From Arthrobacter terrae (lineage in GTDB: Bacteria; Actinomycetota; Actinomycetes; Actinomycetales; Micrococcaceae), in contig NZ_JADNYM010000014.1 of the NCBI RefSeq assembly GCF_015708085.1, positions 55,097 to 119,096 of the forward strand: a stretch of DNA of 64,000 nucleotides. Direction: 5' to 3'. Made by a program: the position numbers and the translations under genes. Under the pieces are notes generated by a model. It was given only the letters and a program-made list of their open reading frames with translations, searched no databases and was not told the DNA's origin. This document shows, piece after piece, positions 41,732 through 50,667 of the stretch (positions within the stretch are counted from its first letter, which is position 1; each line of letters starts with the position of its first letter).

Positions 41732-43351
41732 GTGGCACGCGGAGACGGAAAACTTTCCCATGATCTTTTACCCGGAGAAAAAGGCCCCCAGGATGCCTGC
41801 GGCGTCTTTGGTGTTTGGGCACCCGGTGAAGAGGTTGCAAAACTAACCTATTACGGCCTGTACGCGCTGCAGCACCGCGGGCAGGAATCGGCCGGCATTG
41901 CGACCAGCGACGGTAACCGGATCAGTGTCTACAAGGACATGGGGCTGGTGTCCCAGGTCTTTGACGAGACGACGTTGAACACGCTCACCGGGTACATCGC
42001 CGTCGGCCATTGCCGTTACTCCACCACCGGCTCGTCCAATTGGGCCAATGCACAGCCCACTCTGGGCGCCACCGCAACCGGTACCGTGGCACTGGCCCAT
42101 AACGGCAACCTCACCAATACGGCCGAGCTGTATGACCTGGTACTCGAACGCCATGGCAAGCCGACATCGGGAGAAATGGCGCAGGGTAATACCTCCGATA
42201 CCGCTCTGGTCACCACGTTGCTCAAGGGCGACGACGGCCGGTCCCTTGAGGACACAGCGATGGACCTGCTGCCGAAAATCCAAGGCGCCTTTTGCTTCGT
42301 TTTTATGGACGAAGGCACCCTTTACGCGGCGCGGGACCCGCACGGCGTCCGCCCGCTGGTGCTGGGCCGTCTGCAGCGCGGCTGGGTAGTGGCCTCCGAG
42401 GCAGCCGCACTTGCCACCGTAGGCGCCAGCTACATCCGGGACATCGAACCGGGTGAATTCATAGCGATTGGCGACGACGGCGTCCGCAGCCAGCGGTTTG
42501 CACCGGCCACACCGGCCGGGTGCGTTTTTGAATACGTCTACCTTGCCCGGCCGGATGCCACGATCGCCGGACGCTCCGTCTACGAGTCCCGGGTGGAGAT
42601 GGGCCGGCAGCTGGCCCGTGAAAACAGCTTCGACGCGGACATCGTGATTCCGGTACCGGAATCCGGAACGCCCGCCGCCGTCGGCTACGCGGAGGAATCA
42701 GGGATTCCGTTTGCGCACGGATTCGTCAAAAACGCCTACGTGGGCAGAACATTTATCCAGCCCAGCGAGACGCTGCGCCAACTCGGGATCCGGCTCAAGC
42801 TGAACGCGTTGGAATCCGTTATCCGCGGCAAACGGATCGTGGTGGTGGACGATTCAATCGTCCGCGGCAACACCCAGCGCGCCGTTGTGCGGATGCTGCG
42901 CGAGGCGGGCGCGGCCGAGGTGCACGTGAAAATCTCCTCCCCGCCGGTGCGCTGGCCTTGTTTTTACGGCATCGATTTCGCTTCCCGGGCAGAACTGATT
43001 GCCAACGGCGCGGCGGTCAATGAGATCAGCAAATCGATCGGCGCGGATTCCCTGGCCTATATCTCGGAGGATGGCATGATTAATGCCACACTGCAGCCGC
43101 GGGACCGGTTGTGCACAGCCTGCTTCACCGGTGTTTACCCGATCAAGCTGCCGGCCGCAGACCGCCTTGGAAAAAACCTGCTGGAACGGACAGACCCGGC
43201 GGATGACACCACGGCCACCGGCTGCGACCCCGGACCGGATGCAGAATTTGAACCCCTGCTCACAGCCGGCGACAGGATCCCATCAGGTTCAACAGATACA
43301 GGTTCAACAGATACAGCTTCATCAGATACAGCGAAGAAAGAGACGGTATGA
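41732..43351 (+). CDS. purF: amidophosphoribosyltransferase (PurF)
   Basis: A 539-residue enzyme for the first step of purine synthesis (glutamine plus PRPP to phosphoribosylamine). The glutaminase nucleophile Cys lies in DACGVFGVWAP (about residues 23-33) after a short propeptide. HRGQESAGIAT follows, and the PRPP loop VVVDDSIVRGNTQRAVVRML is at about residues 370-389. CFYGIDFASRAELIA carries a cysteine seen in Fe-S-containing PurF forms, and CTACFTG follows near 452, so a 4Fe-4S cluster is likely. The C-terminal tail has a 15-bp repeat (43285-43329). The GTG start is leaderless. It overlaps purM by four bases. Confidence 0.97.
   Translation: MARGDGKLSHDLLPGEKGPQDACGVFGVWAPGEEVAKLTYYGLYALQHRGQESAGIATSDGNRISVYKDMGLVSQVFDETTLNTLTGYIAVGHCRYSTTGSSNWANAQPTLGATATGTVALAHNGNLTNTAELYDLVLERHGKPTSGEMAQGNTSDTALVTTLLKGDDGRSLEDTAMDLLPKIQGAFCFVFMDEGTLYAARDPHGVRPLVLGRLQRGWVVASEAAALATVGASYIRDIEPGEFIAIGDDGVRSQRFAPATPAGCVFEYVYLARPDATIAGRSVYESRVEMGRQLARENSFDADIVIPVPESGTPAAVGYAEESGIPFAHGFVKNAYVGRTFIQPSETLRQLGIRLKLNALESVIRGKRIVVVDDSIVRGNTQRAVVRMLREAGAAEVHVKISSPPVRWPCFYGIDFASRAELIANGAAVNEISKSIGADSLAYISEDGMINATLQPRDRLCTACFTGVYPIKLPAADRLGKNLLERTDPADDTTATGCDPGPDAEFEPLLTAGDRIPSGSTDTGSTDTASSDTAKKETV
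43285..43329. repeat. 3 x 15-bp tandem repeat at the purF 3' end
   Basis: AGGTTCAACAGATAC occurs twice (43285-43299 and 43300-43314), then AGCTTCATCAGATAC (43315-43329). It gives a Ser-Thr-Asp-Thr-type repeat tail just before the stop. Confidence 0.92.
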
Positions 43352-44502
43352 CTTCCGCCGCCCCCCGTTCGTCCGGAGCCGCATCGTCGGGCATCACCTA
43401 CGCCAGCGCCGGTGTTGACGTCCAGGCCGGTGACAGGGCCGTGGAATTAATGAAGGATGCGGTCAGGGCCACGCACGGTGCGCAGGTACTCGGTGGGGTT
43501 GGCGGCTTCGCCGGCCTTTACGACGTCTCCCGGTTGCTGACGTACACGAAGCCCCTGCTCGCCACCTCCACAGATGGCGTCGGGACCAAGATTGCCATCG
43601 CGCAGGCGATGGACATCCACGACACGATCGGCTTCGACCTGGTCGGAATGGTGGTCGACGACATTGTGGTGGTCGGCGCCGAACCGCTTTTCATGACCGA
43701 CTACATTGCCTGTGGCAAGGTGGTCCCGGAGCGCATCGCGGGGATTGTCCGTGGCATTGCGGCGGCCTGTGAGGTTGCCGGGACAGCGCTCGTCGGCGGG
43801 GAAACGGCCGAACATCCCGGACTGCTCGGCGAGAGCGAGTACGACGTCGCCGGAGCGGCCACCGGCGTCGTCGAAGCCGCTGACCTGCTCGGCCCGGATC
43901 GCGTCCAAGCAGGTGACGTTATCATTGGGATGGCGTCCTCCGGTCTGCACTCCAATGGTTATTCGCTGGTCCGCCGCGTAGTTAATCATGCCGGCTGGGC
44001 ACTGGACCGCCAGGTCTCCGAACTGGGTCGCACGCTCGGCGAGGAGCTCCTTGAACCCACCCGCGTGTATGCCGCGGACTGCCTGGACCTTGCGCGTTTC
44101 CTGCCCGTCGGCCAACCCGCGGGCGTGCACGGCTTCAGCCACGTCACCGGTGGTGGTCTGGCGGCCAACCTGGCCCGGGTACTTCCGCAGGGACTGCTGG
44201 CGACCGTGGACCGTTCCAGCTGGAGCCTGCCGGCAATCTTCAGCCTCGTCGCCGAACTGGGTAACGTTCCCCTCCCCGACCTGGAGCGCACTCTAAACCT
44301 CGGCGTCGGCATGGTTGCCATCGTGTCCGCCGAAGCTGCCGATGCCGCCCTCGCGCGCCTCAATGGCCGCGGTCTTCCGTCCTGGGTGATGGGCACTGTT
44401 TCGACGGCTTCCGCGCAGCTGGACAAGAGCGGCCCGGATTATGTTCAAGGCGCTAAAGGGGTCGACGGCGGCGCCGTCCGGTTGGTCGGCAGCTACGCCT
44501 GA
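43348..44502 (+). CDS. purM: phosphoribosylformylglycinamidine cyclo-ligase (PurM)
   Basis: A 384-residue AIR synthetase that closes the imidazole ring with ATP. Features are ITYASAGVDVQAGDRAVELM (about residues 14-33), TSTDGVGTKIAIAQAMD (about 72-88), DLVGMVVDDIVVVGAEPLFMTDYIA (about 95-119), LVGGETAEHPG (about 149-159) and GMASSGLHSNGYSLVRRV (about 194-211). It overlaps purF by four bases (ATGA). A strong hairpin follows. The length is slightly above the usual 340-350 owing to a 12-residue N-terminal extension and a short C-terminal one. Confidence 0.97.
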   Translation: MTSAAPRSSGAASSGITYASAGVDVQAGDRAVELMKDAVRATHGAQVLGGVGGFAGLYDVSRLLTYTKPLLATSTDGVGTKIAIAQAMDIHDTIGFDLVGMVVDDIVVVGAEPLFMTDYIACGKVVPERIAGIVRGIAAACEVAGTALVGGETAEHPGLLGESEYDVAGAATGVVEAADLLGPDRVQAGDVIIGMASSGLHSNGYSLVRRVVNHAGWALDRQVSELGRTLGEELLEPTRVYAADCLDLARFLPVGQPAGVHGFSHVTGGGLAANLARVLPQGLLATVDRSSWSLPAIFSLVAELGNVPLPDLERTLNLGVGMVAIVSAEAADAALARLNGRGLPSWVMGTVSTASAQLDKSGPDYVQGAKGVDGGAVRLVGSYA

Positions 44503-44536
44503 GAAACACCCATGCTGCCGCAACCATAATCGGAAA

Positions 44537-44565
44537 GGAAGCTCCCGCGGGATCGCGGGAGTTCC
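44537..44565 (+). terminator. strong hairpin after purM
   Basis: GGAAGCTCCCGCG (44537-44549) pairs with CGCGGGAGTTCC (44554-44565) round a four-base loop, one mismatch apart. There is no T-run, as is common in GC-rich actinobacteria. It sits 35 bases after the purM stop. Confidence 0.65.
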
Positions 44566-44689
44566 CATCCGGGCACAACAAGATCCCCACCGTGGTGTTA
44601 CGGATACCTCAGTAACCGTACCTGGCAGGGCTGACGTTGCTGCTGCACTGCACGACGCCGGATATGGGCAACGGCCTTGACCGGCAGAT

Positions 44690-44914
44690 CTAACCGATCT
44701 GCCGGCTGTCTACCTCGTCGTCATCCTGCGCGTATTTGTCCTCATAGGCCGAGTAATCCGGCTCTACGGGGGTCTCCGGGTAACGGCTGGAGGTGGCACG
44801 CCGTTCGGTGGCCCCCAGTTCGCGCTGGAGTGCCGTGTAATCAGTGTTCGGGGAGTAATACTTGATATCCCGAGCCTGCTTGGTTGCCTTAGCCTTTTGA
44901 CGGCCGCGCCCCAT
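44690..44914 (-). CDS. DUF3073 protein
   Basis: A 74-residue, highly charged protein starting MGRGRQKAKATKQARDIKYYSP, the signature of DUF3073, a small actinobacterial family whose gene is usually next to purM. It then has TDYTALQRELG and an acidic C-terminus (YAQDDDEVDSRQIG). Function is unknown; the basic head and acidic tail suggest an RNA- or ribosome-linked role, but that is speculation. It is convergent with purM and has an AAGGGGG ribosome site. Confidence 0.92.
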   Translation of the reverse strand: MGRGRQKAKATKQARDIKYYSPNTDYTALQRELGATERRATSSRYPETPVEPDYSAYEDKYAQDDDEVDSRQIG

Positions 44915-45170
44915 GGCGTGACCCCCTTTTTACACTCGGACCGGAGGTGGTCGCTCGGCTAAGAGCGAGGCCCCGGAATATTCGGTCAATTTGTCGTACC
45001 TCTAGATTACATGCTTTCGGCTCTCTCCGTGCGCGGAACCCGTGTGGAGGCTCTCAATGTCACATTTGAGAACCCGTGCTCTCCGCCCCGCCACCGGAAA
45101 CTTCGATAGAGTTTTAGGGCAGGGGGGATCTTAGCGAGCGCGGCGACCGGCAGGAAAGGTGTTTTCTTCG

Positions 45171-46271
45171 ATGAACGAGCGGGACAAGGATCAGACCGGA
45201 GCCGGTCAGGAGCAACCCGGTCCGGGCAGCGTTGGAGCGGATACCGGGAACGACGACGTCCAGCACGGCCTCGAGGTGGAGCTGCCGAAGCTGACCGTAC
45301 CGGAAGGCGCTGACCTCCACTTGGCGGAGCCGCAGCTTCAGACGGCAGCGATCAGTGATGACGTTGCCGAAAGCACATCCCTCAATGACGTGGGGGCTGA
45401 GGCCGCACAGGTGGCCGCGGAAGCCCAGGCCACCGGGACCATGGTCGCCGGCAGCGAATTCAAAGCTCCGCCCGCTCCTTCGCTGCCAACGGCAGAGGCG
45501 ACACACGAGGACACCGGCGCGGCACCTGAAAAATCGAAGGCTGCACGTATTTCCGCGGCAGGACGGCAGAAACCGTTGTTTACCCCGCGTCCGCCGGCTG
45601 ACAAGGCGGACGGGGCGTCCGTCGGCGCCGGTGAACAAGCTGAGACCGGATCAGGTGAGGGAACCGGTGGCCCGGTCGAGCCGGGAGGCCCAAGCACCCC
45701 GGGGGGACCGGGCGAGTCTGCGTCCGGCGGCAAGCGGCGCTTGTTCACCGTCATTGGGGTCGCCGTCGTCGCCATCCTGCTGATTATCGGTCTGATCTGG
45801 CTGCTCGTCTCACTACTGAACTCAGGCAAGGACACGAGCACGGGTGCGGACCCAGCATCGGTCTCCGCCACTTCCACAGCGTCCGCCACTTCCACAGCGT
45901 CGCCCAGTGGCAACGGTCTGATCACCGCCGACGCCCCGCCGCTGAAGTGGGCCAAGGGAGATTGCTTCCGCGCCTTCAAGGATGCCAGCCAAAATGCCGA
46001 CATTGTCAACTGCGCAACGCCGCATGCAGCTCAGCTCGTCGCGACCTATAGCTATCCGGAAACCGGGAGCTACCCGGGCCTGGATGCGCTCAAGGCCAAA
46101 GCGGCTGATACCTGCAGCAGCGTTAAGCTCTCGAGCGCGGCCAATAACTACGCCTATAAACCAAAGTCCGGGTATCCTTCCGAAAGCACCTGGACCAAGG
46201 GCGACCGCCGGGTGGACTGCATCGTGGTCGACGACTCAGGAGACAACATCCGGGAGTCGCTGCTGAGCTGA
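45171..46271 (+). CDS. single-pass membrane protein with septum-formation-like extracellular domain
   Basis: A 366-residue protein. Residues 1 to about 180 are an acidic, low-complexity cytoplasmic region with a Gly/Pro-rich end, then one membrane helix (about residues 196-217; LFTVIGVAVVAILLIIGLIW). The outer part has a repeat linker (SATSTASATSTAS, from an 18-bp duplication at 45864-45899) and a C-terminal domain with GDCFRAF, NCATPHAAQLVATYSYPE (about residues 266-300) and DRRVDCIVVDD. The Cys-containing GDCF and C-PH-Q pattern fits the Septum_form (PF13845) domain. ATG 45171 is chosen over GTG 45159, since the AGGAAAGG site would touch the latter. Confidence 0.75.
   Translation: MNERDKDQTGAGQEQPGPGSVGADTGNDDVQHGLEVELPKLTVPEGADLHLAEPQLQTAAISDDVAESTSLNDVGAEAAQVAAEAQATGTMVAGSEFKAPPAPSLPTAEATHEDTGAAPEKSKAARISAAGRQKPLFTPRPPADKADGASVGAGEQAETGSGEGTGGPVEPGGPSTPGGPGESASGGKRRLFTVIGVAVVAILLIIGLIWLLVSLLNSGKDTSTGADPASVSATSTASATSTASPSGNGLITADAPPLKWAKGDCFRAFKDASQNADIVNCATPHAAQLVATYSYPETGSYPGLDALKAKAADTCSSVKLSSAANNYAYKPKSGYPSESTWTKGDRRVDCIVVDDSGDNIRESLLS
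45864..45899. repeat. 2 x 18-bp tandem repeat in the membrane-protein gene
   Basis: TCCGCCACTTCCACAGCG occurs at 45864-45881 and again at 45882-45899, giving a repeated Ser-Ala-Thr-Ser-Thr-Ala linker just outside the membrane helix. Confidence 0.9.
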
Positions 46272-46275
46272 GCGA

Positions 46276-48906
46276 TCAGCTTATTTTGCGGCTTACCGAA
46301 AGGCCCGCCCCTACCCCGCCGGCCTGTGCATCCATGTTCAGCTCCGAGACGTCGGCTGCCGTGTCTACCAGGACAGTATCGCCGTCGGTTACCGTCCCCG
46401 CCAGTATCTCCCGGGCCAGCCGGTCGCCAATTTCGCGCTGCACCAGACGGCGCAGCGGCCGGGCCCCGTACGCCGGGTCATAGCCGGTCATCGCCAGCCA
46501 GGCCTTTGCGCCCTCCGTCACTTCAAGGCTCAAGCGACGCTCGTGCAGCCTTGCCGCCATCGATTGAACCTGCAGGTCCACAATCCTGGACAGCTCCTCG
46601 ACGCTCAACGCGTCAAACATCACAATGTCATCCAGCCGGTTCAGGAACTCCGGTTTGAAGGAGGCATTGACCACATCCATCACCAGCTTTTGCTTGGCTT
46701 TCGGGGCCAGCGTCTGGTCCACCAGGTACTGGCTCCCCAGGTTTGAGGTGAGCACCAGAATAACGTTGCGGAAATCAACGGTGCGCCCCTGACCATCGGT
46801 GAGCCGACCGTCGTCGAACACCTGCAGCAGTATGTCGAAGACTTCCGGGTGCGCCTTTTCCACCTCGTCCAGCAGCACCACGGAATACGGGCGACGGCGG
46901 ACGGCTTCCGTGAGCTGCCCGCCCTCCTCGTAGCCCACATACCCGGGAGGTGCCCCCACCAGCCGCGCCACCGAGTGCTTTTCGGAGTACTCGCTCATAT
47001 CGATCCGTACCATGGCACGCTCGTCATCGAAGAGGAAGTCCGCCAGCGCCTTGGCAAGTTCCGTTTTACCCACGCCGGTGGGGCCGAGGAAGAGGAACGA
47101 GCCGGTGGGTCGATCCGGGTCCGAGACTCCCGCCCGGGACCGGCGCACCGCATCCGATACAACGGCAACGGCCTTGGCCTGGCCGATCAGCCGCGCTCCG
47201 AGCACCTGCTCCATCTGCAGCAGCTTCTGCGATTCACCCTGCAGCATCCGGCCGGCGGGGATCCCTGTCCAGGCCGAAATAACCTCGGCAATATCATCGG
47301 CGGTGACTTCCTCGGCCACCATCAGCTGGGACTTATCCTCAAATTCCTCCTCGACAGTGGCGGCATCGAGTTCACGCTGCAGTGCCGGAATCTCGCCGTA
47401 CAGCACCCGGGAAGCCTGCTCCAGATCGCCGTCGCGCTGTGCCTTATCCGCCACGGAGCGCAACCCGTCCAGTTTCGCCTTAAGGTCGCCAACCCGGTTC
47501 AACCCCGCTTTTTCCGCGTCCCAACGCGCGTTCAGCGCATTCAATTCTTCCTTCTTATCCGCCATATCGGCCCGCAACGCCTCCAGCCGGTCGCGGGAGG
47601 CCGGATCGGATTCGCCGCTCAGCGCCAGTTCCTCCATGGTCAGCCGGTCCACCGAACGCCGCAGCTGGTCAATCTCCTCGGGGGCGGAATCGATTTCCAT
47701 CCGCAGCCGGGAGGCAGCCTCATCCACCAGGTCGATCGCTTTATCCGGCAGCTGCCGGCCGGCAATGTACCGATTGGACAGCGTCGCCGCGGCCACCAGC
47801 GCGGAATCGGCGATCGCCACCTTGTGATGGGCCTCGTAGCGTTCCTTTAGGCCGCGCAGAATGCCGATGGTGTCCGGCACGCTGGGCTCACCAACATAGA
47901 CCTGCTGGAAGCGCCGCTCCAACGCCGGATCCTTCTCGACGTGTTCGCGGTACTCGTCCAACGTGGTCGCGCCGATCAGCCGCAGTTCGCCACGCGCCAG
48001 CATCGGCTTAAGCATGTTCCCGGCATCCATGGATCCCTCGGAGGCGCCGGCGCCCACCACGGTGTGGATTTCGTCGATGAAGGTGACCACCTGACCGTCG
48101 GAATTCCTGATCTCCTCCAGTACGGCCTTGAGCCGTTCCTCGAATTCCCCGCGGTACTTTGCCCCCGCGACCATCGCCGCCAGGTCCAGGCTGATCAAGG
48201 ACTTCCCGCGCAGGCTTTCCGGCACGTCTCCGGCCACCATCCGCTGGGCCAGACCCTCGACGACGGCCGTCTTGCCCACGCCGGGCTCACCGATCAGCAC
48301 CGGGTTGTTCTTGGTGCGCCGGCTCAGTACCTGGATCACGCGGCGGATCTCGGAGTCCCTGCCGATCACCGGGTCCAGCTTGCCGGAGCGTGCTATTGCG
48401 GTCAGATCCACACCGTATTTTTCCAAGGCCTGGAAGGTGTTCTCCGGGTCCGGCGTGGAAACCTTGCCGCTGCCGCGGACATTTGGAAGCGCCGCCTCCA
48501 GCGCCTTGGACCCGGCCCCGGAATCGCGGAGCACCTTTCCCGCCTCCCCTGCGTCAGCGGCGATGCCGAGCAGCAGATGCTCGGTGGAGACATAGCTGTC
48601 CCCCAGGCGGTCCGCCTCCTTTTGGGCAGTCTGCAGGGCAAGCAAGGCATTCCGGCTCAACTGGGCCTGGGCGACGCTGGTGCCGGAGGAAGCGGGGAGC
48701 GCACGGATGGCTCCGCTGGCGCCGCGGCTTACCTGATCCGGATCGACGCCGGCGCCCTTGAGCAAGGCGACGGCCACACCTTCGCGCTGATCCATCAGCG
48801 CCTTGAGCAGGTGGGCAGGTTCAACCTGCGGGTTGCCCGCCGTCGAGGCATTCATGGCGGCGGCGGAAAGCGCCTCCTGGCTCTTGGTGGTGAATTTGGT
48901 ATCCAC
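46276..48906 (-). CDS. clpB: ATP-dependent chaperone ClpB
   Basis: An 876-residue Hsp100 disaggregase. The N-domain includes [18 protein letters not shown] and two ATPase modules follow: Walker A GEPGVGKT (about residues 204-211) with [24 protein letters not shown], and [14 protein letters not shown] (about residues 607-620) with [15 protein letters not shown]. The long coiled-coil middle domain (about residues 405-525) separates them, as is typical of ClpB and not ClpC. It works with DnaK to refold protein aggregates after stress. The start is GTG with a GGGAAGGGAG site. A HspR-type HAIR site lies 62 bases upstream, so it is probably heat-regulated. Confidence 0.96.
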   Translation of the reverse strand: MDTKFTTKSQEALSAAAMNASTAGNPQVEPAHLLKALMDQREGVAVALLKGAGVDPDQVSRGASGAIRALPASSGTSVAQAQLSRNALLALQTAQKEADRLGDSYVSTEHLLLGIAADAGEAGKVLRDSGAGSKALEAALPNVRGSGKVSTPDPENTFQALEKYGVDLTAIARSGKLDPVIGRDSEIRRVIQVLSRRTKNNPVLIGEPGVGKTAVVEGLAQRMVAGDVPESLRGKSLISLDLAAMVAGAKYRGEFEERLKAVLEEIRNSDGQVVTFIDEIHTVVGAGASEGSMDAGNMLKPMLARGELRLIGATTLDEYREHVEKDPALERRFQQVYVGEPSVPDTIGILRGLKERYEAHHKVAIADSALVAAATLSNRYIAGRQLPDKAIDLVDEAASRLRMEIDSAPEEIDQLRRSVDRLTMEELALSGESDPASRDRLEALRADMADKKEELNALNARWDAEKAGLNRVGDLKAKLDGLRSVADKAQRDGDLEQASRVLYGEIPALQRELDAATVEEEFEDKSQLMVAEEVTADDIAEVISAWTGIPAGRMLQGESQKLLQMEQVLGARLIGQAKAVAVVSDAVRRSRAGVSDPDRPTGSFLFLGPTGVGKTELAKALADFLFDDERAMVRIDMSEYSEKHSVARLVGAPPGYVGYEEGGQLTEAVRRRPYSVVLLDEVEKAHPEVFDILLQVFDDGRLTDGQGRTVDFRNVILVLTSNLGSQYLVDQTLAPKAKQKLVMDVVNASFKPEFLNRLDDIVMFDALSVEELSRIVDLQVQSMAARLHERRLSLEVTEGAKAWLAMTGYDPAYGARPLRRLVQREIGDRLAREILAGTVTDGDTVLVDTAADVSELNMDAQAGGVGAGLSVSRKIS

Positions 48907-48967
48907 GAAAAGACTCCCTTCCCAGCGCTTATTCGGCCAACCGCGCAGGCCGCATTCAGAGTATCAA

Positions 48968-48988
48968 CTTGAGTGTACTACGCTCAAG
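48968..48988. promoter_or_regulatory. HAIR (HspR-binding) site upstream of clpB
   Basis: CTTGAGT-N7-GCTCAAG, one base off the HAIR consensus CTTGAGT-N7-ACTCAAG, is extended by CAA and TTG arms to a 27-base inverted repeat. HspR is the usual repressor of dnaK and clpB in actinobacteria. Confidence 0.88.
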
Positions 48989-49092
48989 TTGCAAAGGAGG
49001 CAAATATTTCCCGTGACAGTGCAGGATAAGCCGGATGCCCACGGGAACGCCGGATGCATAACGCGGGGCCCGATTGCCGCTAGCGTGGAGGA

Positions 49093-49758
49093 ATGGACCC
49101 CAGCGGACTCGTCATCTTCGACTGCGACGGCGTGCTGGTGGACAGCGAACGGCTGACGGTGGCGATCGAGGCCCGCCTGCTCACCGAGCTGGGTGCGCCG
49201 TACTCGGAGCAGGATGTGGTGGACGCCTTCATGGGCAGGACCGCCGCCGCAGGTCAGCTGCTGTTGGAGCGGCTCCTGGGGCCGGAGCTGGCCGCGGAAT
49301 TCGACCGACGCTCAACGACGGAAATCCGGCAGGCCTTCAGCAGCAGCCTCACCCCCGTTGCCGGTGTCGAACGGGTGCTGGCGGCACTGCGGGCGCGCAA
49401 CCTGCCACACTGCGTCGCCTCCAGCGGTTCACACGAAAAAATGCGGCTCACGCTGGGCCTGACCGGCCTGGCCCACCAGTTTGACGGCCGGATTTTCAGC
49501 GCGTCGGAGGTTCCCCGCGGCAAACCGTTCCCGGACCTGTTTTTGCACGCTGCCTGGTCCATGGGAGTGGATCCGGCCCGCTGCGTCGTCGTGGAGGACA
49601 GCGTTCCCGGGGTGCATGCGGCCGTCGCCGCGGGTATGACGGCTTATGGGTTCACCGGCGGCCTCGCCGCGGCCGGCTCGCTGGCTGCCGCCGGAGCCAT
49701 TCCTTTCGAGCGGATGGAAGAACTGCTGCAGGAATTTGCACCCGGCGGTTCAATGTGA
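49093..49758 (+). CDS. HAD-family phosphatase/phosphoglucomutase-like
   Basis: A 221-residue haloacid dehalogenase-like protein. VIFDCDGVLVDSE is motif I (nucleophile Asp, about residues 7-19), CVASSGSHEKM (about 111-121) is motif II, RGKPFPDLFLHAA with Lys (about 142-154) is motif III and VVVEDSVPGVHAAVAAGM (about 161-178) is motif IV. The helical cap (about residues 20-85) resembles beta-phosphoglucomutase and small sugar-phosphate phosphatases. The substrate is unknown. TAGCGT ends six bases before the ATG, and a GGAGGA site also fits. Its TGA overlaps the next gene's GTG. Confidence 0.9.
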   Translation: MDPSGLVIFDCDGVLVDSERLTVAIEARLLTELGAPYSEQDVVDAFMGRTAAAGQLLLERLLGPELAAEFDRRSTTEIRQAFSSSLTPVAGVERVLAALRARNLPHCVASSGSHEKMRLTLGLTGLAHQFDGRIFSASEVPRGKPFPDLFLHAAWSMGVDPARCVVVEDSVPGVHAAVAAGMTAYGFTGGLAAAGSLAAAGAIPFERMEELLQEFAPGGSM

Positions 49759-50642
49759 CGCTCTATCTGGACCCGCCCGTCTGGCCGGCGCACGGCACCG
49801 TTTTTTCGCATCTGGTCTCGGACACCTCGCTGGCCGAGCTGCACGCCTTTGCCGCTGGCGCGGGAATTGCCGCCCGTGCCTTTGACCGGGACCACTACGA
49901 CGTCCCGCAGCGCCGGTATGCCGACCTTGTCCACCGGGGTGCCGTCGAGGTCTCCGGCAACGACCTGGTCCGGCGGCTGATTGCCAGCGGGCTGCGGGTT
50001 CCGGCACGCGAGCGGCCGGAATCTCTGCAGGGCGCCCTGCTGCAGCGCTGGAGCAGGGTGCTCCCGGGCCGGCAGGCGATCGGTCGCGACCTGCTGGCCC
50101 GCTGGAGCGAACCGCACCGGCACTACCACGGGCCCAAACACCTGCTGGCAGTGCTGGAGGCCCTGGCACTGTTGACTGCGCAGCCGGAGCAACCCGTCCT
50201 GCTGGCCGCCTGGTTCCATGACGCGGTTTACCGCGGCGCGGCGGGTGCGGATGAGGAGCAGTCCGCGCAGCTGGCGCAGTCCGCCCTGGCCCGGGCCGGG
50301 CTGCCCGCGGCGCCGGTTCGTGAGACGGTGCGCCTAATCCGTTTGACGGCAGCTCACGCTGCCGGGCCGGCAGACGACGGCGGCGCGCTGCTGTGCGATG
50401 CGGATCTGTCCGTACTGGGGGGCACCCCGGAACAGTACCGCCGCTATCTGGCGGCAGTTCGTGCCGATTACGCTCACGTCGGGGACGCCGACTTCGCGGC
50501 CGGCCGTGCCGCCGTCGTCCGCCGGCTTCTTGGACTGGATCCGTTGTTCCACACCCGCGGCGCGCAAAACCAATGGCTGGCCGCCGCGCAACGCAACCTC
50601 GAGGACGAGCTCAGCGGCGATCTTTGGAAGCCGGAACGCTGA
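49755..50642 (+). CDS. DUF4031 domain fused to an HD-like hydrolase domain
   Basis: A 295-residue two-part protein. The N-terminal 90 residues (MTLYLDPPVWPAHGTVFSHLVSDTSLAELHAFA, then DHYDVPQRRYADLV) match DUF4031. The rest is HD-hydrolase-like: RHYHGPKHLLAVL (about residues 117-129), LLAAWFHDAVY (His-Asp, about 151-161), DADLSVLGGTPEQYRRYLAAVRADYAHV (about 217-244). HD proteins use metals to cut phosphoesters. This two-domain architecture is known in actinobacteria, but the substrate is not. The GTG start overlaps the HAD gene's stop by four bases, so the genes are coupled. Confidence 0.85.
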   Translation: MTLYLDPPVWPAHGTVFSHLVSDTSLAELHAFAAGAGIAARAFDRDHYDVPQRRYADLVHRGAVEVSGNDLVRRLIASGLRVPARERPESLQGALLQRWSRVLPGRQAIGRDLLARWSEPHRHYHGPKHLLAVLEALALLTAQPEQPVLLAAWFHDAVYRGAAGADEEQSAQLAQSALARAGLPAAPVRETVRLIRLTAAHAAGPADDGGALLCDADLSVLGGTPEQYRRYLAAVRADYAHVGDADFAAGRAAVVRRLLGLDPLFHTRGAQNQWLAAAQRNLEDELSGDLWKPER

Positions 50643-50667
50643 CCGGCATACAGGTGCGACGGGCGTC

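Noticed and set aside
46849..47850. 333-aa frame on the plus strand over clpB
   Set aside because: Antisense shadow of clpB with no recognisable domains or start signals.
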